Positions 8,228 through 16,559 of a DNA stretch of 62,986 bases are shown one piece after another. The notes under the pieces are model-generated. The model had not been told where the DNA came from, ran no database searches, and was given only the letters and a program-made list of their open reading frames with translations. Location of the stretch: positions 1 to 62,986 of the forward strand of contig NZ_QVQH01000002.1 in NCBI RefSeq assembly GCF_003428645.1, written 5' to 3'. The DNA is from Geodermatophilus marinus. GTDB lineage: Bacteria > Actinomycetota > Actinomycetes > Mycobacteriales > Geodermatophilaceae. A program made the translations under genes and the position numbers. The first letter of the stretch is position 1; each line of letters opens with the position of its first letter.

Positions 8228-9127
8228 GTGACCGCCGTCCCCGCGACCTACGCGCTCCCCGGGCCGCCCGCGGCCGCGGCCCCGACCGTGGACGAGCCCG
8301 CTCTCGGCGCGCTGGCCGAGCTCGTCGGCGACGGCGACGTCGTCGTCCTCTCCGGAGCCGGGCTGTCCACCGACTCGGGCATCCCCGACTACCGGGGCGC
8401 CACCGGGTCGCTGCGCCGGCACACGCCGATGACGTACCAGACGTTCCTCCGCGACCCGCGCGGCCGGCACCGGTACTGGGCGCGCAGCTTCGTCGGCTGG
8501 CCGCGGATCGCGGCCGCCCGCCCCAACGGCGGGCACCGGGCGGTCGCCGACCTCCAGCGCGCCGGGCTGCTCTCCGGCGTCATCACGCAGAACGTCGACG
8601 GCCTGCACCAGGCGGCCGGTGCCGCCGGCGTCCTCGAGCTGCACGGCGGCCTGGACCGCACGGTGTGCCTGGCCTGCGGGGACCTCGCCGACCGCTGGGA
8701 GCTCGACGCCCGGCTCCGGGCGGCCAACCCGGCGTTCGGCCCGGACGCCGAGGAGGTCAACCCCGACGGCGACGCCGAGCTGCCCGACGAGGTGCTCGAC
8801 GGGTTCGTCATGGTCGACTGCCGCGCCTGCGGCCGCGGTCCGCTCAAGCCCGACGTCGTCTTCTTCGGCGAGACCGTGCCGCGGGACCGGGTCGACCGCT
8901 GCTTCGCCATGGTGGAGGACGCCGCCGCCCTGCTGGTCCTCGGCTCCTCGCTGACCGTCATGAGCGGCTACCGGTTCGTGCTGCGGGCGGAGAAGCTCGG
9001 CATCCCGGTCGGGCTGGTCAACCTCGGGCCCACCCGGGGCGACGCGAAGGTCGCCGTCCGCGTCGACGCCCCGCTCGGCACGGTGCTGCCCGAGCTGGCC
9101 CGTCGCGCCGCCCCGCGCCCGGCCTGA
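8228..9127 (+). CDS. Sir2 family NAD-dependent protein deacylase
   Basis: A 299-residue sirtuin from GTG 8228. The NAD-binding signature VVLSGAGLSTDSGIPDYRG, catalytic TQNVDGLHQ and LHGGLDR, and the zinc-binding pairs CLACGD and CRACGR are all present. The product-side motif LGSSLTVMSGYRF is also intact. An insert between the Cys pairs (NPAFGPDAEEVNPDGDAE) resembles class II (SIRT4-like) sirtuins. It should remove acyl groups from lysines using NAD. It stands alone between the SRPBCC gene and the DNA-glycosylase fusion and appears complete. Confidence 0.93.
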   Translation: MTAVPATYALPGPPAAAAPTVDEPALGALAELVGDGDVVVLSGAGLSTDSGIPDYRGATGSLRRHTPMTYQTFLRDPRGRHRYWARSFVGWPRIAAARPNGGHRAVADLQRAGLLSGVITQNVDGLHQAAGAAGVLELHGGLDRTVCLACGDLADRWELDARLRAANPAFGPDAEEVNPDGDAELPDEVLDGFVMVDCRACGRGPLKPDVVFFGETVPRDRVDRCFAMVEDAAALLVLGSSLTVMSGYRFVLRAEKLGIPVGLVNLGPTRGDAKVAVRVDAPLGTVLPELARRAAPRPA

Positions 9128-9197
9128 GCGCGCCCGCGGCCGGGCCTGCCCCCGCTGACCGGGCGGGCCGCGTCGGCCTCGGCGAGGATCGGGCGCG

Positions 9198-10118
9198 ATG
9201 CAGACCTTCCTGCCCGTCGCCGACTTCGAGGAGAGCGCCCGGCTGCTGGACTCGCCCCGCCTGGGCAAGCAGCGCGTCGAGACGCTCCAGGTGCTGCGGG
9301 CCCTGGAGCTGCCCGACTACGGCTGGACCTCCCACCCGGTGGTGCGCATGTGGCGCGGCCGGACGCCCGCGCTGGTGGCCTACGGGCTGGCGGTGGTCCG
9401 GGGGTGGCGGGAACGGGGGTTCGCCGACACGACGCACAGCCTCATCGCGGAGTTCGCCCCCGACGTGGTGGGGGTCGCCCAGGAGGAGCTGGCCCGCGCC
9501 GGGCTGCTGCCCACGTGGGTCGGCGACGAGGCGCTGCACCGCTCGCACCGGTCCAACCTGCTGGCCAAGGAGCCCGGGTTCTACCGCGAGCGCTTCGTCC
9601 CCCTGTTCGGCCCGGAGCCCGACGACCTGCCCTACGTCTGGCCGGAGCCCGACGACCTGCCGCCGGCACCGCCCCCCGAGGGGGTGGCGGTGTGGGTCGT
9701 CCGGCCCCGCGCGCACACCGAGCTGGGTGCCTTCCTGGCCGCCGGCGTGGTGGGCCTCGGGACCCAGTCGGGCATCGACGTCGACGCCACCGGGCTGACC
9801 CCCGCGGAGCTGCGGGCCCTCGCCCGGGAGGTCTCGGGCCGCCGCCCGGCCAAGGACCTCCGCCAGCTGTCCGCCTTCCTCGACGAGGTCCGGCCCGGCG
9901 ACCGGGTGGGCCTGCCCGTCGAGCGGGGGGCCGGGCTGCTGCTCGGCGAGGTCGTGGGCGGCTACCGGTTCGAGGGGCGCGAACTGCTGCCGCACCGGCG
10001 CCCGGCCCGCTTCGACCGGGTGGTGCCGCGGGCCGCGGCCCTGCCCCCGGCCACGCTCCAGGACCCCCGCGCCCTCTTCCGCGTCGTCCTCGACCCCGCG
10101 CACGTCCCCGGCGGCTGA
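9198..10118 (+). CDS. MSMEG_6728-type pyrimidine-dimer glycosylase-like protein with C-terminal PUA-like domain
   Basis: 306 residues from ATG 9198. Residues 1-140 (MQTFLPVADFEESARLLD, LGKQRVETLQVL, SHRSNLLAKEPGFY) match the MSMEG_6728 family related to T4 endonuclease V-like pyrimidine-dimer glycosylases, normally about 150 residues long. A duplicated EPDDLP linker follows. Residues about 155-306 (VWVVRPRAHTELGAF, GDRVGLPVE, LLGEVVGGYRF, HRRPARFDRVVPRAAL) resemble the PUA/EVE-like sensor domain at the N-terminus of some Mrr restriction proteins. The combination suggests recognition and repair or cleavage of damaged or modified DNA. The second domain is assigned by eye. Confidence 0.7.
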   Translation: MQTFLPVADFEESARLLDSPRLGKQRVETLQVLRALELPDYGWTSHPVVRMWRGRTPALVAYGLAVVRGWRERGFADTTHSLIAEFAPDVVGVAQEELARAGLLPTWVGDEALHRSHRSNLLAKEPGFYRERFVPLFGPEPDDLPYVWPEPDDLPPAPPPEGVAVWVVRPRAHTELGAFLAAGVVGLGTQSGIDVDATGLTPAELRALAREVSGRRPAKDLRQLSAFLDEVRPGDRVGLPVERGAGLLLGEVVGGYRFEGRELLPHRRPARFDRVVPRAAALPPATLQDPRALFRVVLDPAHVPGG

Positions 10119-10122
10119 GGCC

Positions 10123-10542
10123 TCACGCCCCCGGCAGCGGCACGTTCTGCAGCCGGACCTGCCCGCGCGCCACCGCCTTGCCGTCCGAGGCCCGCGTCAG
10201 CGTGACCAGCCACAGCTGGAGGGTGCGGCCCTGCTGGACCGGCTCGGCGAGGACGTCGAGCCGGTCGGCGGTCACCGGCCGGAGAAAGTCGGTGCTGTTG
10301 TTGACCCCGACGGCGAACTGGCCGCGGTCGGCGACCGCGGCGCTCGCGCCGATGCTGGCGGCCGACTCCACCACCGTGCAGTAGACGCCGCCGTGGACCA
10401 CGCCCCACGGGGTGTGCTGGTCCGGCCCGAGCTCCACCGTGCCGGTCACCCGCGTGCCGCTCACCTCGCCGACGGTGAAGCCGGACGCCGCGACGAACCG
10501 GCTCGGCCGCCGCAGGCCCTCGGGGCCGCTCACGCGTTCCAC
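10123..10542 (-). CDS. PaaI-type hotdog-fold thioesterase
   Basis: 139 residues. HGGVYCTVVESAASIGA is the conserved helix of PaaI/YdiI-type acyl-CoA thioesterases, and NNSTDFLRPV is the following strand. The product hydrolyses acyl- or aryl-CoA esters; the natural substrate cannot be read. The start is uncertain: GTG 10542, or GTG 10533, which gives a GTGA overlap with the upstream VOC gene. The two genes form a leftward pair, so they are probably co-translated. Confidence 0.85.
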   Translation of the reverse strand: MERVSGPEGLRRPSRFVAASGFTVGEVSGTRVTGTVELGPDQHTPWGVVHGGVYCTVVESAASIGASAAVADRGQFAVGVNNSTDFLRPVTADRLDVLAEPVQQGRTLQLWLVTLTRASDGKAVARGQVRLQNVPLPGA

Positions 10543-10889
10543 ACCAGGCAGAAGGGGTGCCCGACCGGGTCGGCGTAGACGCGGAAGTCGCCGCCCTCGC
10601 CGGGCAGCCGGCGGGCGCCGAGGGCGAGGACCCGCGGCTCGGCCTCCTCCACGTCGGCGACCCGGACGTCGAGGTGGAACTGCTGGGGACGGGCCGGGTC
10701 GGGCCAGTCCGGTGGCTGCAGGTCCGGCGCCTGCTGGAAGGCCAACCGGTACCCCTGGCCGGTCACCACCACCCAGTCGTCGCCCGGCCCGCCCTTCGAC
10801 ACCTCCATCCCGAGCAGCCCGGCGTAGAAGGTGGCGAGCGCGTGCGCGTCGGGCGCGTCGATGACGACGGAGTGCAGCTGGCCGATCAT
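10530..10889 (-). CDS. VOC (glyoxalase/bleomycin-resistance) family protein
   Basis: 119 residues from ATG 10889, with AGG 9 nt upstream; an ATG at 10898 abuts the same AGG and is less likely. LHSVVIDAPDAHALATFYAGLLG and the C-terminal YADPVGHPFCLV are the paired beta-alpha-beta modules of the vicinal oxygen chelate fold. Such proteins act as metal-dependent enzymes or resistance proteins; the substrate is unknown. It overlaps the PaaI gene and diverges from the YbaK-type gene at 10977. Confidence 0.85.
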   Translation of the reverse strand: MIGQLHSVVIDAPDAHALATFYAGLLGMEVSKGGPGDDWVVVTGQGYRLAFQQAPDLQPPDWPDPARPQQFHLDVRVADVEEAEPRVLALGARRLPGEGGDFRVYADPVGHPFCLVWNA

Positions 10890-10976
10890 GGCGGTCATCC
10901 TGCAGCGGCGGCCCGGGCCGCGCACCAGCGCGGACCCCTCGTCGGGCGCCCGGGGCCGCGGGGGAGGATCGGCTCC

Positions 10977-11681
10977 GTGCACCCGACGCCCACCCTCGGC
11001 TCGCTGACCTGGGTCCCCGCGACCGACCGGCCCGAGCTGCTCGGCCCGCAGGTGGCCGCCGCCCTCCCCGGGCTGGCCGGACCGGCGTGGGTGGCCGAGA
11101 TCGACGACGCCCTGGCCGACACCGCCGCCTTCACCGAGGCCTACGGCGTCCCGCTGGAGGTCTCGGCCAACTGCGTCGTCGTGGCGACCCGGCGGGCCGG
11201 TCAGACCGCGCTGGCGGCCTGCCTGGTGCCGGCGACCACGCGCGCGGACGTCAACGGCCTGGTGCGGCGGCACCTCGGCGCCCGCAAGGCGTCCTTCGCC
11301 CCGCAGGACGTCGCCGTGGCCGAGAGCGGCATGGCCTACGGCGGCATCACGCCGATCGGGCTGCCGGAGAGCTGGCCGCTGCTGGTCGACCCGGCCGTGG
11401 TCGCCGCCGACCTCGTCGTGGTGGGCTCCGGCACGCGCGGGAGCAAGCTGGCCGTCCCGGGCGCGGTGCTGGGGGCGCTGCCCGCCGTCCAGGTGCTCGA
11501 GGGCCTGGGCCGCCCGGTGGACGCCGACCCCGCTCCGCCGGCCGCGGCGTCGCCGCCGGGCCCAGCGGGGGGCCCGGCCCCCGACGACCGCGACGTCGGC
11601 TGGGGGGAGCGGCCCGAGGAGCTCGCCGCCGACGACCGCCGCTACCTGGAGGACCGGCCCCCGCACTGGGGCAGCGACTGA
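10977..11681 (+). CDS. YbaK / aminoacyl-tRNA deacylase domain protein
   Basis: 234 residues from GTG 10977, with GGGGAGGA about 8 nt upstream. The middle (ANCVVVATRR, ARKASFAPQDVAVAESGMAYGGITPIGLP, VGSGTRGSKLAVPGA) is the YbaK/ProX fold that hydrolyses mischarged aminoacyl-tRNA. The substrate amino acid cannot be told. The final 60 residues are a Pro/Ala-rich charged tail not found in minimal members. It is transcribed divergently from the VOC-PaaI pair and converges on mscL. Confidence 0.85.
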   Translation: MHPTPTLGSLTWVPATDRPELLGPQVAAALPGLAGPAWVAEIDDALADTAAFTEAYGVPLEVSANCVVVATRRAGQTALAACLVPATTRADVNGLVRRHLGARKASFAPQDVAVAESGMAYGGITPIGLPESWPLLVDPAVVAADLVVVGSGTRGSKLAVPGAVLGALPAVQVLEGLGRPVDADPAPPAAASPPGPAGGPAPDDRDVGWGERPEELAADDRRYLEDRPPHWGSD

Positions 11682-11682
11682 G

Positions 11683-12120
11683 CTACAGCTGCCCCGGCAG
11701 GGTCGTCGTGCCCGGGCCGGACCGGTCGGGGCCGCCGCCGAGGCCCTGCTGGGAGCGCAGCAGGTCGCGGATCTCGGCCAGCAGCTCCACCTGGGTGGGC
11801 TCGGCCGGCCCCGCCTCCTCGCCGCGCCGGCGCCGCTCGATGAGCGCCTTCATCGGCAGCACGACGAGGAAGTACACGACGGCCGCGGTCAGCACGAAGG
11901 TGATCACCTGGCTGACGAACGCGCCCCAGGTGAACGTCTGGCCGTTGACGGTGAACGTCCCGCCGAGCTCGCCGCCGCCGCCGACGAGGCCGATCAGCGG
12001 GGTGAGGAACGACTCGGCGAAGGAGTTGACCACCGCGGTGAAGGCGGTGCCGATGACGACGGCGACCGCGAGGTCGACCACGTTGCCGCGCAGCAGGAAG
12101 TCCTTGAAGCCCTTCAGCAT
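11683..12120 (-). CDS. mscL: Large-conductance mechanosensitive channel MscL
   Basis: 145 residues from ATG 12120. LKGFKDFLLRGNVVDLAVAVVIGTAFTAVV is the first transmembrane helix with its N-terminal amphipathic segment, broken here across residues 2-31. TM2 is ITFVLTAAVVYFLVVLP, followed by the cytoplasmic helix EPTQVELLAEIRDLL. The channel is a homopentamer that releases osmolytes during hypo-osmotic shock. Length is typical. It abuts the YbaK gene tail to tail and is the leftmost gene of the conserved mscL-SAF-FmdB neighbourhood. Confidence 0.95.
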   Translation of the reverse strand: MLKGFKDFLLRGNVVDLAVAVVIGTAFTAVVNSFAESFLTPLIGLVGGGGELGGTFTVNGQTFTWGAFVSQVITFVLTAAVVYFLVVLPMKALIERRRRGEEAGPAEPTQVELLAEIRDLLRSQQGLGGGPDRSGPGTTTLPGQL

Positions 12121-12162
12121 GCCCCCATCCAGCCACACCTCGTGCGGACCCGTCCACGCTGC

Positions 12163-12201
12163 GTCGATCACGCCGGGCGGTGGGTCGATCACGCCGGGCG
12201 G
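12163..12201. repeat. 18-bp direct repeat upstream of mscL
   Basis: GTCGATCACGCCGGGCGG occurs at 12163-12180 and again at 12184-12201, a 21-bp period or two helical turns. It lies 43-81 bp upstream of the mscL start and 8 bp past the end of the SAF gene. Confidence 0.8.
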
Positions 12202-12208
12202 CGCCCGC

Positions 12209-12826
12209 TCACGCCGGCGGCGGGAGGCTGAGGGTCAGCGTGGCCGCCGTCGCCGCCGCGGCGAGGTCGGCGGCGGTCCCGGCGTCCACGGCGAGCAGCA
12301 GCAGCCCCTCGGCGGCCCCCTCCGGCCGCGGCGCGGCGAGGACCAGCGCACCGGCGGCGACGACCGCCGCCCGGCCCTCGCCGGGAGCGGTGGCCAGCAC
12401 GTCGACGCGGTCGCCGGGGGAGACCAGCGCGCTGACCGCGAGGTCCGCCGGGCGCACCGGCGCGGCGACCTGCCCCTCGGCCAGGAGTGCGGTCAGCCCG
12501 CCGCCCACGAGGCGGACGTCGGTCACCGGCTCACCCGCGCGCAGGCCGGCGGCCAGCACCTGGCCGGTCACCTCGGCGGCGGCCACCACCCCGGACGGGA
12601 CCAGGCCGGGTGGCCAGCGGGCCACGGTGAGGTCCGCCGCGCCCAGGAGCGTCCCGGGCGGCAGGTCGCGGGCGGCCACGACGACCGGGACCGGCGCGGG
12701 GCCCGGCGCGCCCCCGGGCGGCGGTGCGGGGCGGAGCGCGAGGACCAGCGCGGCACCGGCCAGCAGGGCGGCGAGCACCTGGCGGGCGGCGTACCGCAGG
12801 GAACGGGGACGGCGCAGACGGACCAC
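12209..12826 (-). CDS. SAF domain protein (CpaB/RcpC-like)
   Basis: 205 residues from GTG 12826. An Arg-rich N-terminus precedes one membrane segment (VLAALLAGAALVLAL), then an extracellular part with the SAF motif VVAARDLPPGTLLGAADLTV and a second region PGDRVDVLA. CpaB/RcpC proteins assemble Flp-type pili, but no tad genes are nearby, and in actinobacteria this SAF gene usually sits with mscL and the FmdB-like gene, as here. The precise role is unknown. Confidence 0.8.
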   Translation of the reverse strand: MVRLRRPRSLRYAARQVLAALLAGAALVLALRPAPPPGGAPGPAPVPVVVAARDLPPGTLLGAADLTVARWPPGLVPSGVVAAAEVTGQVLAAGLRAGEPVTDVRLVGGGLTALLAEGQVAAPVRPADLAVSALVSPGDRVDVLATAPGEGRAAVVAAGALVLAAPRPEGAAEGLLLLAVDAGTAADLAAAATAATLTLSLPPPA

Positions 12827-12911
12827 GCCCCCACGCTGGCCTGACGAGGACCGGCGCGGGGGCGCGGGAGCGGGGCTGTGGAGGGGCGGCCGGCCTGTGG
12901 ACCGGCCGCCG

Positions 12912-13265
12912 TCAGGCCGAGGCGGCCTTGCTCGACGAGCTGGGCGACGAGGACGAGGCGGCCGTCTTCGACCCCGACGACGACGCGTTCGACGACGTGC
13001 CCGAGGACGACGTCGACGACGACCCGCCCGAGTCCCCGCCCGACGAGGAGGTGGACGCCTTGCCGTTGTCGGACGAGGCGGTCGTGCGGCTGTCGGTGCG
13101 GTAGAAGCCGGAGCCCTTGAAGACCACGCCCACCGAGCCGTACACCTTGCGGACCGTGCTGCCGCACGTCGGGCACTCGGCGACCGGGGCGTCGGTGAAG
13201 GACTGCACGACCTCGAACTCGTGCCTGCCGTCGGTGTTGGTGCAGGCGTACTGGTAGGTGGGCAC
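12912..13265 (-). CDS. FmdB-type zinc ribbon protein with serine-rich tail
   Basis: 117 residues from GTG 13265. The N-terminal 60 residues are the FmdB zinc ribbon (VPTYQYACTNTDGRHEFEV, AECPTCGS, FKGSGFYRTDS). Only the CPTC pair and one early Cys are visible, so the metal site may be incomplete. The remaining half is a low-complexity Ser/Gly/Thr tail, much longer than in minimal members. In mycobacteria a homologue sits beside 5-FTHF cyclo-ligase; here an accessory block of about 12 kb separates them. Confidence 0.85.
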   Translation of the reverse strand: MPTYQYACTNTDGRHEFEVVQSFTDAPVAECPTCGSTVRKVYGSVGVVFKGSGFYRTDSRTTASSDNGKASTSSSGGDSGGSSSTSSSGTSSNASSSGSKTAASSSSPSSSSKAASA

Positions 13266-13486
13266 GGCGGGAGCACTCCTCGTGGGGACGGGCCGGGTTG
13301 GCACTCTCACCCGGTGACTGCCAATGATGCGCGCCACGCGGCCGTCCGTCCATCTCCTGCCGGCGAGCGACACGTCCGCGCGCTCCACGAACGCGACCGC
13401 GGGTCGCCCGCCCCGAGGCGGGGCACGCGACGGCCCCCGTCGCCGAGCACCCGCGGGGCGCGAGGCCCTGGTGCGCCCGCCGGCGC

Positions 13487-14705
13487 TCAGGAGTCGGCGG
13501 GCAGTGGGCGGGTGGGCCACTCGAGCAGTCGCGCGCCGAGCACGGCGGCGTGCAGCGAGAACCGCTGGTCCGGCCGCGACACGCGGCACCCGGTCAGCTG
13601 GGCGACCCGCGCCAGCCGGTAGGTCACCGTCCGGACGGAGACGTGCAGGTGCCGGGCGGCCTCGGTGGCGACGTCCCCGGCGTCGAAGTAGGCCTGCAGG
13701 GTGCCGATCAGCACGTCGGCTCCGCCGCGGGCCCGTTCCAGCGGGCCGAGCACGTCGCGGACCAGGTCCACCATCGCCGCCTGGTCGCGACCGAGCACCC
13801 GGTACACCAGCAGGTCGCGGGCGTGCACCACGTCGGCGTCCAGGCCCAGCCGGTCCGCGACGCCCAGCGCCTCGCGGGCCTCCTCGTAGCTGCGGGGCAC
13901 GCCCCACACGCCGGGGAAGGCCCGCCCGGCGGCCACCCGCCATCGGCCGGCGACCCTCAGCCGTCGCAGGTCCTGCTGCAGCAGCGTGCCGATGTCGGTC
14001 CCGCGCGCTGCGGCGCCCGCGGGCGTCGCGGCGCTGGGCAGGACGACGACGATGCGGCCGTCCTTCACGGCGACCAGCACCTCCCGGTCGCCGAAGCGGT
14101 CCACCACGGCACGTTCCAGCGCGGTGGCAGCCCGGTCGATGCGGCCGCCGGCGTCGCGCGGGGCGACCAGCGCGACGTGGTGCGGCTTGCCCAGGTCGAC
14201 GCCGAACGGCTCGGCGCGCTCGACCATCCGGGAGACGTCGGCGTCACCGCGGAGCAGGTCGTCGACGAACTCCGCGCGGAGCGCCTCCTCGCGGCGGATC
14301 AGCTCCCGCCGCTCGGCCTGGTGCCCGTCGACGAGCACGCCGACGGCGTCGTCGAGGACGCGCAGCACGGCCTCGGCCGCGGCACGGACCTTGTCGGGAT
14401 CGCGGGAGCGCTCGACGACCGGCAGCTGCCGCCACAGCCGCCACGCGGCGGACAGGTACAGGTCCACCGCACGGCGCGCCGACGCCCTGCGCGGCCGCGC
14501 TCCGGCCGAGCTCGCGGACCGCGTCGAGCTCCCACGCCTGGGCGCGCCGTCCGCGGACGGCCGCGTCGGCCAGCAGCGGCAGGTACTCGCCGAGCAGCTC
14601 GGCCGGAGCCTGCACGGCGGCCGCAGCCGCCTGCCCGACCGAGGCGAGCCACTCCTCCGAGGCCGCGGCCGGCCGGCCGGTGGGCGGACGTCCGGCGTCG
14701 GGCAT
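13487..14705 (-). pseudogene. PucR-type transcriptional regulator, apparent frameshift
   Basis: ATG 14705 follows GAGGAG by 6 nt and opens a frame that reads through ELDAVRELGRSAAAQGVGA. The natural continuation RRAVDLYLSAAWRLW lies in another frame, so one extra base is needed or present around 14474-14482. The longer second part (about 326 residues) holds a GGDEF-like CdaR domain and the C-terminal PucR HTH (AARHLHVSVRTVTYRLARV, RFSLHAAVLGARLL). The full-length protein would be about 405 residues. It follows the oxidase gene on the same strand and could regulate it. A sequencing error is as likely as true decay. Confidence 0.75.
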
Positions 14706-14872
14706 GTGCGCTCCTCTCATCCCGCCGTACCCGCGGTGGGCTCGGTGGCACGCGCGCCAGCGTGCCCCATCCGAGCGGGCGAACCCGCGGCCGGAGGCGC
14801 GGGTGGGCAGCGCGGGCCGACCCGCGGCAGGGCGGCGCCACCCGCCGGTGGTCGCCGGCGGGTGGGTGGGGG

Positions 14873-16152
14873 TCAGCGCAGCGGGTCGAACGGTGCGGGT
14901 TCCGGCGGCGCCTCCCCTTGAGGACCGTCCGGGCGACCAGCTGACCGGTGACCGGGCCGAGCACGATGCCCCACATGCCGTGGCCGCCGGCGACGAAGAC
15001 CCGCGGGGAGGCGGTGGCGCCGAGCAGCGGCAACCCGCCCGGCGTGCACGGGCGCGAGCCGACCCACTCGTCGCACCGGTCGTCGAGGTCGGCGCCGGCG
15101 AGGAACGGGCGGACGGCGTCCACGATCACGGCGGTGCGACGCGGGTCGAGCGGGTCACCCGGGCGGCGGAACTCCATCATCCCGGCCAGCCGCAGCCGGT
15201 CGCCCATGGGCGTGCAGGCCACCCGCTGGGCCGGGAAGTGCAGCGGGCCGCGCGGCATCCGGTCCACCGGCACGCTGAAGCTGCACCCGCGGCCGGCCTG
15301 CACCGGCTGCCGCACCCCGAACCGCCCGGCCAGGCGGCCGAGCTCGGCGCCGGTGGCGACGACGACCGCGTCGTGCCGCTGGTGCTGCCCGGCGGCGGTG
15401 ACGACGGTGACCCCGCCACGGGTCTGCCCGAGGTCGGCCACCCCGCTGCCCTCGACCAGCTCACCGCCGCGCTGCCGCACCGCGGCGGCCAGGGCCCGGA
15501 CGTGCTCCGGCGGGTGCAGGGAGCGCTGGCCGCGGATGTCCACCGCCGCGCCCACCCGATCGGTCAGCGCCGGCTCCATCTCGCGGGCACGCCGGCCGGT
15601 GACCGGGCGGCCGCTGACCTCCTGCCCGGCGGCGCGGACGGCCTCCAGCTCGGCGCACAGCCGCTCGGCCTCGCGCGCGCGGCGGAAGCACGCCAGGAAC
15701 GGTCGGGCCGGACGTGTCCTCGCGGGCACCCCGGCGGCGGCGAGGACGTCGAAGGCCTCCAGCGCCCGGGCGTTCACCGGCGCGTAGGCGGCCATCCCGG
15801 CCCGCCACCGCCGCGGGGTGCTGTGCGCGACGAAGCCGGCGAGGAAGCGCAGCAGCGTCCGGTCGGCGCGCGGCGGCAGGTACACCGGCGAGCGGGGGCT
15901 GACCACCGCGCGCAGCCCGTGGCGCAGCACCGACGGCTCGGGCAGCGGCGCGGTCGGCGCGGGGGCCAGCCAACCGGCATTGCCCCAGGAGGCGCCGGCC
16001 CCGGCGGAGGCGCGCTCGCAGACGGTGACCTGCACGCCGGCCTCCTGCAGGAACCAGGTGCAGGACAGGCCCACCATGCCGGCCCCGATCACGGCGACCT
16101 GCCGCGGCGAGCCGGAGGCGGGCGCCGGGCGGTGCTGACGGGACGAGGGCAT
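14873..16152 (-). pseudogene. FAD-dependent D-amino-acid oxidase/dehydrogenase (DadA-like), frameshift at C-terminus
   Basis: ATG 16152 has GGAAGGAG upstream. The FAD-binding motif VIGAGMVGLS, WGNAGWLAPA, the long substrate domain and GSRPCTPGGLPLLG plus GGHGMWGIVLGPVTGQLVA all match the DadA/DAO family, which deaminates D-amino acids. After VARTVLKG the expected end GEAPPEPAPFDPLR and its stop are one base out of frame, at a run of four G near 14910-14916 where five would restore it. As it stands the frame runs on through the regulator gene. It is probably an operon with pucR. The last 15 residues may be dispensable, or this is a sequence error. Confidence 0.8.
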
Positions 16153-16159
16153 GCCTGCT

Positions 16160-16189
16160 CCTTCCCCGGTGCTCGTGCCACCGGGAAGG
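16160..16189 (-). promoter_or_regulatory. Hairpin overlapping the dadA-like ribosome-binding site
   Basis: On the minus strand the leader folds into an 11-bp stem with one bulge (arms 16179-16189 and 16160-16171, loop 16172-16178). The 3' arm contains most of the GGAAGGAG site of the oxidase gene, so the hairpin would mask it. It could instead be the terminator of the DksA-like gene upstream. Confidence 0.55.
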
Positions 16190-16238
16190 GGCGACGGGCC
16201 AGGACCGGGCCCGTGCCGAGGGGGACGACGGCGCGGGC

Positions 16239-16559
16239 TCAGCGCGCCTGCTGGCACGTGACGCAGCCGGCCGCGAACGGCCGGCACTCCAGCCGCTCGA
16301 CGGGGATGGCGGCGCCGCAGTGCACGCAGGTGCCGTAGGTCCCGGCGGCGATCCGCGCCAGCGCTGCGTCGATCTCCTCGATCGTGCGGAGCAGGGTGGC
16401 GGCGCGGTTGACCGCGACCGGGTCCTGCACCGGCGCGGCCGTCTCGGCCAGGGCGAGTTCGCGCTGCCGGACGCAGTCGGCCCGCTGGTCCTCGAGCGCC
16501 GCCCGGAACGGTGCCCAGTCCGGCGACGCGATGGTGGCGGGGGTGGCGAGGGTGGTCAT
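16239..16559 (-). CDS. TraR/DksA-type C4 zinc finger protein
   Basis: 106 residues from ATG 16559, with GGAG 10 nt upstream. An N-terminal coiled-coil-like helix pair (FRAALEDQRADCVRQRELAL, LLRTIEEIDAALARI) leads to the TraR/DksA zinc finger GTYGTCVHCGAAIPVERLECRPFAAGCVTCQ, broken here over residues 73-103, with all four Cys. DksA proteins enter the RNA polymerase secondary channel; many actinobacterial homologues are of unknown role. Length is typical of the short actinobacterial members. Confidence 0.88.
   Translation of the reverse strand: MTTLATPATIASPDWAPFRAALEDQRADCVRQRELALAETAAPVQDPVAVNRAATLLRTIEEIDAALARIAAGTYGTCVHCGAAIPVERLECRPFAAGCVTCQQAR

Noticed and set aside
12209..12826. Part of a Tad/Flp pilus locus
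   Set aside because: The SAF/CpaB-like protein stands without tadA, tadB or flp genes; the neighbourhood is the conserved mscL-FmdB set.
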